Origin: Histoplasma ohiense | Taxonomy: Eukaryota > Ascomycota > Eurotiomycetes > Onygenales > Ajellomycetaceae | Length of the DNA: 64,000 nucleotides | Direction of reading: 5' to 3' | Assembly: GCA_017607445.1 (NCBI GenBank) | Contig: JAEVHH010000004.1 | Span: forward strand, 1,860,001-1,924,000 | Shown: positions 59,482-64,000 of the stretch, piece by piece | How the letters are laid out: each line of letters begins with the position of its first letter | Position numbering within the stretch: position 1 is the stretch's first letter | The notes under the pieces: generated by a model | The model's database searches: none | What the model saw: the letters and a program-made list of their open reading frames with translations, nothing else | What the model was told of the DNA's origin: nothing | Made by a program: the position numbers and the translations under genes

Positions 59482-60326
59482 TAAGAGTACTCAGCATATG
59501 AATGATAGAATATCAGTTTCAAATGCACTTGCTCTCAAAGCACAGCGATCGAGGCCCAACACGCAACATGGGTGAAACAAATGGGAGTGAAATGCAAACG
59601 CGATAACAATTTTTTAGGGAATGTAACGGTCACGGTAACAATTGGCCTTATCCAGGCTTTATGCATATGAGGTCTTGACATGTAGCCCAGTTAAGTTTTA
59701 CACATCGTAGCTACGGTAGGCTCCTCAAAAAAATGATGTTTTGCAATCACTGGTTCATCGTGGCATCTGTCGTGACGTGTCTTCAGCAGTATCCTGCATC
59801 CAATTGTAACGCAAAAGGTAAATAGCAGAAGAAGAACCCTTCCATTGCCAGATGGACAGGAGATTTCCTCTCAAACTCTCACAAAATTGGCTTTTTGTTG
59901 CTAGCTTTCCATAGCGTTTCCCAGCGCCCTTGTGTGGTTTTGTTTGTCTGACGAACGTTGAAACAACATTGTTGACATAAGGCTGGGATGATTGCCCCTC
60001 GGCCCGGGGCTCTCGTTGCGGCGTAACGGCGCACCCTAGGCACGGTTTGTTTACTCCCACCGCCGCTTATCGCCCACATGCCGCTTCCCCATCCACCACA
60101 GCTCCACCACCTCGACCACCACCTCGATCACCACCGCCCGCCCTCCTCCCCGTTATCCTCCTCCTCCTCCTCCGGCCTCTCTTCTCAGCGTTACCATCAC
60201 TATAGCCACCACGCCCTTTTGTCGAAGAAAACACCAGGCGTCTACCGCTGCGTTAATTCCAATTCAATTTTTGTTTACCATCGACGTGCTGGAGCCGGAA
60301 TTGGCTTAGCAAGCCCCAACCAGCTC
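59192..60326. other. Intergenic region with T32 run
   Basis: No gene supported. It includes a T32 homopolymer at 59449-59480. C-rich sequence before 60.3 kb is probably the promoter/leader of the alpha-actinin gene. Confidence 0.55.
59449..59480. repeat. T32 homopolymer
   Basis: A perfect T-run about 260 bp after the stop codon of the ALY/REF-like gene. Confidence 0.95.
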
Positions 60327-62721
60327 ATGTTGTTGATGGAAGAGAAGCAATGGATTACGGTCCAGCAGAAGACATTCACAAAATGGTTGGTGCGCGTCCT
60401 GCTGTTGTTATTCTTGCCCATCCGGTCCTTTTTTTGTTTTTTTGTTTTTTTTTTTTTTTTCAGGAATGGCAGGCTAACCATTTACTTACTGTCCTTGATA
60501 CAGGCTCAATAACAAATTAAAAGTTCGAGACCTCGCAATTGAGGACTTAGTGAAGGATCTTTCTGATGGGGTACGTTTATTATTATTATTATTTTTTTTT
60601 TTTTTTCCAATTCCTCCTTATACTTTGTAAACTAAATCTGGTTGTATCTTTCTTTTCTCGTTCTCTTTTTATATTTTTTTTGTCTTGCCGCCTCCTTTTC
60701 CACCCGCCTTGAAGAAAAGAAAAACGTATATATTTATAATTACTTTGTCTTATTGAGTATAGGTTATCCTCATTCACATACTTGAGATCCTGGGAAACGA
60801 ATCCCTCGGTCGATATGCGTCCAAACCCAAACTGCGAGTCCAGAAATTCGAGAATGCCAATAAGAGCCTTGACTACATCAAGGGGCGGGGGATACAAATG
60901 ACAAACATTGGCGCTGAAGATATAGTGGATGGCAATAGAAAGATTATTCTCGGGCTGATATGGACCCTTATCCTACGATTTACGATTAGCGACATAAGCG
61001 AGGAGGGAATGACGGCGAAAGAAGGGCTGTTATTGTGGTGTCAGCGGAAAACAGCTTGCTATCCAGGAGTAGAAGTTAGAGATTTTTCGACAAGTTGGAA
61101 TGATGGACTGGCCTTTTGCGCATTGCTTGATATCCATAGACCTGATCTCATCGATTTCGATTCTCTGGATAAAAATGACCACAGGGGCAATATGCAGCTG
61201 GCTTTTGATATTGCGTCGAACCATATCGGTATACCTGATTTGCTTGACGTGGAGGACGTCTGCGACGTCGCAAAACCCGACGAGCGATCGCTCATGACCT
61301 ATATCGCCTATTGGTTCCATGCATTTTCGCAGCTTGAAAGAGTGGAAAATGCAGGTCGACGGGTGGAGAAATTTGTTATGAACATGCAGGGAGCCTGGGA
61401 GATGCAGAACTCCTTTGAGCGCAGAATGAAAGAGCTTCTTCAGGCTATTAGGGGACAACGCGCTGAATGGCGTGAATCGTCGTTCAAGGGAACTTATGCG
61501 GATGCTAAAGAGCAGGCAAGTAAGTTTGGGGCGTATAAGAGAAACCAGAAGAGGAAGTGGGTTGCGGAGAAATCCGATCTTGCGGCTCTACTGGGGAATA
61601 TCAAAACGAAACTTAGTACATATCGTCTTAGGGCCTATGAGCCACCTCCGGAATTGAGACTCGAAGTCCTGGACCAGGAATGGAGCGCCCTAACCCAGAA
61701 TGAACGTGAACGCAGCCAGCTAATAAATGAAACCATCCGCGATATTAAAAATTCCCTGCGACGTTCGTTCGCTGACAAGGCGAATGATTTTGCATTGACC
61801 CTTAATACATTATCCCTTGCTATTTCTGGTCTTGAAGGAGATGTCGAGGACCAGCTATCGCATGTACGGCGCCTCAACGATAACCTCCCTCCGCTAGATG
61901 CTTTCTTGGAAACTATAGCTGAATTGGAGGAACGGTGTATAGAGGCCAACATTGAGGAAAATGATTTCACCACATATACATACGACGAGCTTGCATATGA
62001 GCTTGGATTGGTCAAATCGAGTGTCAGCAAAAAGCTAGCTTTCTTGGAAAACCAGACAGTGGCAAGAAACATGACCAATCTCACTCCGATCCAACTTGAA
62101 GAATTTGAGTCTGTCTTTAGACATTTTGACCGAGACTCTTCCAATACCCTCCATGAGATTGAGTTTTCAGCTGCTTTGGCGAGTTTGGGCTTAGTTTACG
62201 ATGAGGATGAGATGCATGAAGTTTTTCTGGAGACTTGTGGGCAAACAAGAGTTGAGCGGAACGCAGGCGTCAGCTTTGAGCAGTTCATTCGGTTCATGGT
62301 CAGTGTTACGGAGGACCAGAACACGGCAGAACAGGTCTTTCAGAGTTTCAAAGAGGTGGCTGATGGAAAGGTGTGTATCTATTGGTCCTATTCATGTTGA
62401 CGCTCGCGCCAAGCGTTGTACTGGAAAAAGTCTTCCCCCCCCCCCTTGCTGCGTCATTACTAACTCACGTATCAATTTCAGCCGTATGTCACAGAACTCG
62501 ACCTTCGACATTCCCTCATCCCCGAGGAGCTTATCGATAACCTTCTAGAATCCATGCCACGACATGATGGCCCGGATCTTTTGGAGGATCGAGACGTACC
62601 CAAGTATGATTATATCACGTTCATGGAGAACATGATGAACGGCGGCGACGATGATGGCGATGATGATGACGATGATGAACGTGGCGATAGCAGGAATAGC
62701 CGCCAAGTGAATGATTTCTAA
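60327..62721 (+). CDS. AIN1: Alpha-actinin (actin cross-linker)
   Basis: Four exons, 60327-60385, 60504-60570, 60763-62370 and 62482-62721, give 657 aa, the length of short fungal alpha-actinins. Alpha-actinin dimers cross-link F-actin, notably at the contractile ring. Two calponin-homology domains come first: CH1 about 10-120 (QQKTFTKWLNNKLKVRDLAI, then RKIILGLIWTLILRF) and CH2 about 127-235 (AKEGLLLWCQRKT, FSTSWNDGLAFCALLDIHRP). A shortened rod with two spectrin-like helical repeats follows (about 240-480). An EF-hand with the good loop DRDSSNTLHEIE lies near residue 497, and a degenerate C-terminal EF-hand pair after it. The end is a poly-Asp tract (62647-62690 codes DDDGDDDDDDE) not typical of animal members. 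The start MLLMEEKQWITVQQ is chosen by similarity; the same frame stays open upstream to 60078 but is His/Pro/Ser-rich. Confidence 0.92.
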
Positions 62722-63402
62722 AGATTTTCCCTTTCCCTTTTTTTATTCCTAGCTAGGTGGATGGATACCAGGAGAGATGCTTGGGCGTTGGGTGAGTTAA
62801 TCTGTTGTTTTAAGAAGTATATACCTATGCTTCCTCTTAATGGAGTTACATAGATACTTATGCCTTTCATTCTGTTCTCGCACTTCTCGCACACAACTTG
62901 CTCTCCTGTTTTTCCTAGAATAGTACATTCAATTCGCTGTGCATGTTTTGTCGCTTATGTTTTATCTTTGCATCCGTGGTTTAGGCTACCTTAAAGTAGG
63001 TAGTAGGTAAGAGGAACTCGATGCACCCAGCTATTGCTTTATCCTCACTCTCTTTTCCAGCCATGCCTTCTAATACTAACATCATCAGTTTTGCCAAGTG
63101 TATATAATGGAACTATTTTTCTCACATAGCCTCAAACAATAAGTTGTCCCTCCAATATTATTTTTTACATTATCTTCTCACTTGTTAATATATGCCTTTC
63201 TGTTCTCTGTGTACAGAAGAAATTTTCAATTTTCCATATATCATTTTAAAAAAAAACTCCCCGCACAATGCTCAGGAGGTTCAACGCCCAAAACCAAACT
63301 CCACCATTTTCCTAATCTCATCATGACTCCGATACTTAAAAGGAGGTCATTCCATGGCTTGTGGCATATATTTTTATATCTTATTTTTCTTTCTTTCTTT
63401 TC

Positions 63403-63434
<32 letters not shown>

Positions 63435-64000
63435 GGTGGGGGAAGGGACAACAGCGATATAAATTGTACCCTGGGAAGATCATCGTGGGCGACCTAGGCA
63501 TACATATCATATCATATCCTTGCTCAACATGCGAAAGTCGGTCTCTATACTGATATAGCAAGCGAACTTGTTGAACATACCAAAGATAAGATTCGAATCT
63601 CCAATATGGTCCGTCCGGCCAAAGGGGGTTTCTGGAGGAAACATTCGCAATATACCGCCTTCTAAACGAAATACACAGTAGAGTATCCGTTTTTTCAGAG
63701 CGGATATACTGTGTATAAGAACAGAAAGATATCAAGATTTAAAAAAAACCGTGATAAAATGAAGTGAAGACAATAAAGAGCTTTTGGTATTTGCAGCCTT
63801 CTTTCTACGGTGTCTGAGCTTTAGCGAAAGAGGAAAAAAAGAAAGAAAAACGATTCGTAGAAGATAGCCGAATTTAACTCGAATACATATGTCAGCTCTC
63901 AAGATTCCGTTCTGAGGATTGGAATTTTGTATTTATGGGATAACCATCTGTCAGACTATTCACCAGAGAGTGGAGAGAAAGATACAACCGATTGAGTTTA
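62722..64000. other. Gene-free right flank
   Basis: Contains the alpha-actinin 3' UTR. A (TTTTC)n tract lies at about 63390-63434. No further gene or RNA could be supported. Confidence 0.55.
63390..63434. repeat. (TTTTC)n pyrimidine repeat
   Basis: TTTC units followed by about five TTTTC units and then a T-run. Confidence 0.85.

Noticed and set aside
60078..60326. In-frame upstream extension of alpha-actinin
   Set aside because: His/Pro/Ser-rich translation of a C-rich leader. Family proteins start close to the first CH domain.
63585..63605. T-loop-like sequence resembling part of a tRNA
   Set aside because: It is a small palindrome around GATTCGAATC. No acceptor stem, D-arm or anticodon arm could be folded around it.
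1..64000. CRISPR array, rRNA or secondary-metabolite cluster
   Set aside because: All tandem repeats are simple microsatellites. No spaced direct repeats, rRNA segments or NRPS/PKS/terpene genes are visible.

Overview
The window is nuclear DNA from a filamentous ascomycete. Its genes carry several short spliceosomal introns with GT..AG borders, its intergenic spacers are long and rich in homopolymers and microsatellites, and its proteins are typically fungal (Sho1, Ssk1, Whi3, Bot1/mS45, Doa1, NAD(P)HX epimerase). The protein flavour and the low gene density (16 genes in 64 kb) suggest Onygenales, possibly Ajellomycetaceae. That placement is inference and I cannot name a species. For the spliced genes I joined the exons by hand and each summed to a whole number of codons, which is good support for the models.

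Layout. 1-2.3 kb: no gene. 2.3-6.0 kb (-): ACSF2-like acyl-CoA synthetase with an unusually large last intron. 6.9-8.4 kb (-): SET-domain methyltransferase. 9.5-12.9 kb (+): UBA/UIM protein that looks like a catalytically dead USP25/28-type ubiquitin protease. 13.8-14.7 kb (+): dynactin p24 (RO10-like). 14.7-19.5 kb: gene-poor, microsatellite-rich. 19.5-20.7 kb (+): SHO1. 24.7-26.5 kb (+): PQ-loop membrane protein. 28.2-31.3 kb (+): SSK1 response regulator. 33.0-34.5 kb (-): mitoribosomal mS45. 36.5-38.3 kb (-): WHI3. 38.3-44.8 kb: largest gene-free stretch. 44.8-47.4 kb (+): large N-glycosylated membrane protein of unknown function. 48.4-49.2 kb (-): mitoribosomal bS16m, made of small exons. 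50.0-51.0 kb (+): NAD(P)HX epimerase. 51.3-53.8 kb (-): Doa1/PLAA. 55.3-56.7 kb (+): STRAP-like WD40 protein. 57.6-59.2 kb (+): ALY/REF-like RNA-binding protein. 60.3-62.7 kb (+): alpha-actinin. 62.7-64 kb: no gene.

How the genes relate. Most are unrelated housekeeping neighbours. The exception is that the two classical inputs of the HOG stress MAPK pathway, the Sho1 membrane adaptor and the Ssk1 response regulator, lie on one strand within 12 kb, separated only by a PQ-loop transporter-like gene. Two ubiquitin-linked genes (the pseudo-USP and DOA1), two mitoribosomal small-subunit genes and an NAD(P)HX repair enzyme are also present. I found no transposon, CRISPR array, tRNA, rRNA or secondary-metabolite cluster. 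The most interesting leads are the pseudo-deubiquitinase, the SHO1/SSK1 proximity, and the 1.35-kb intron that isolates the catalytic-lysine exon of the acyl-CoA synthetase.
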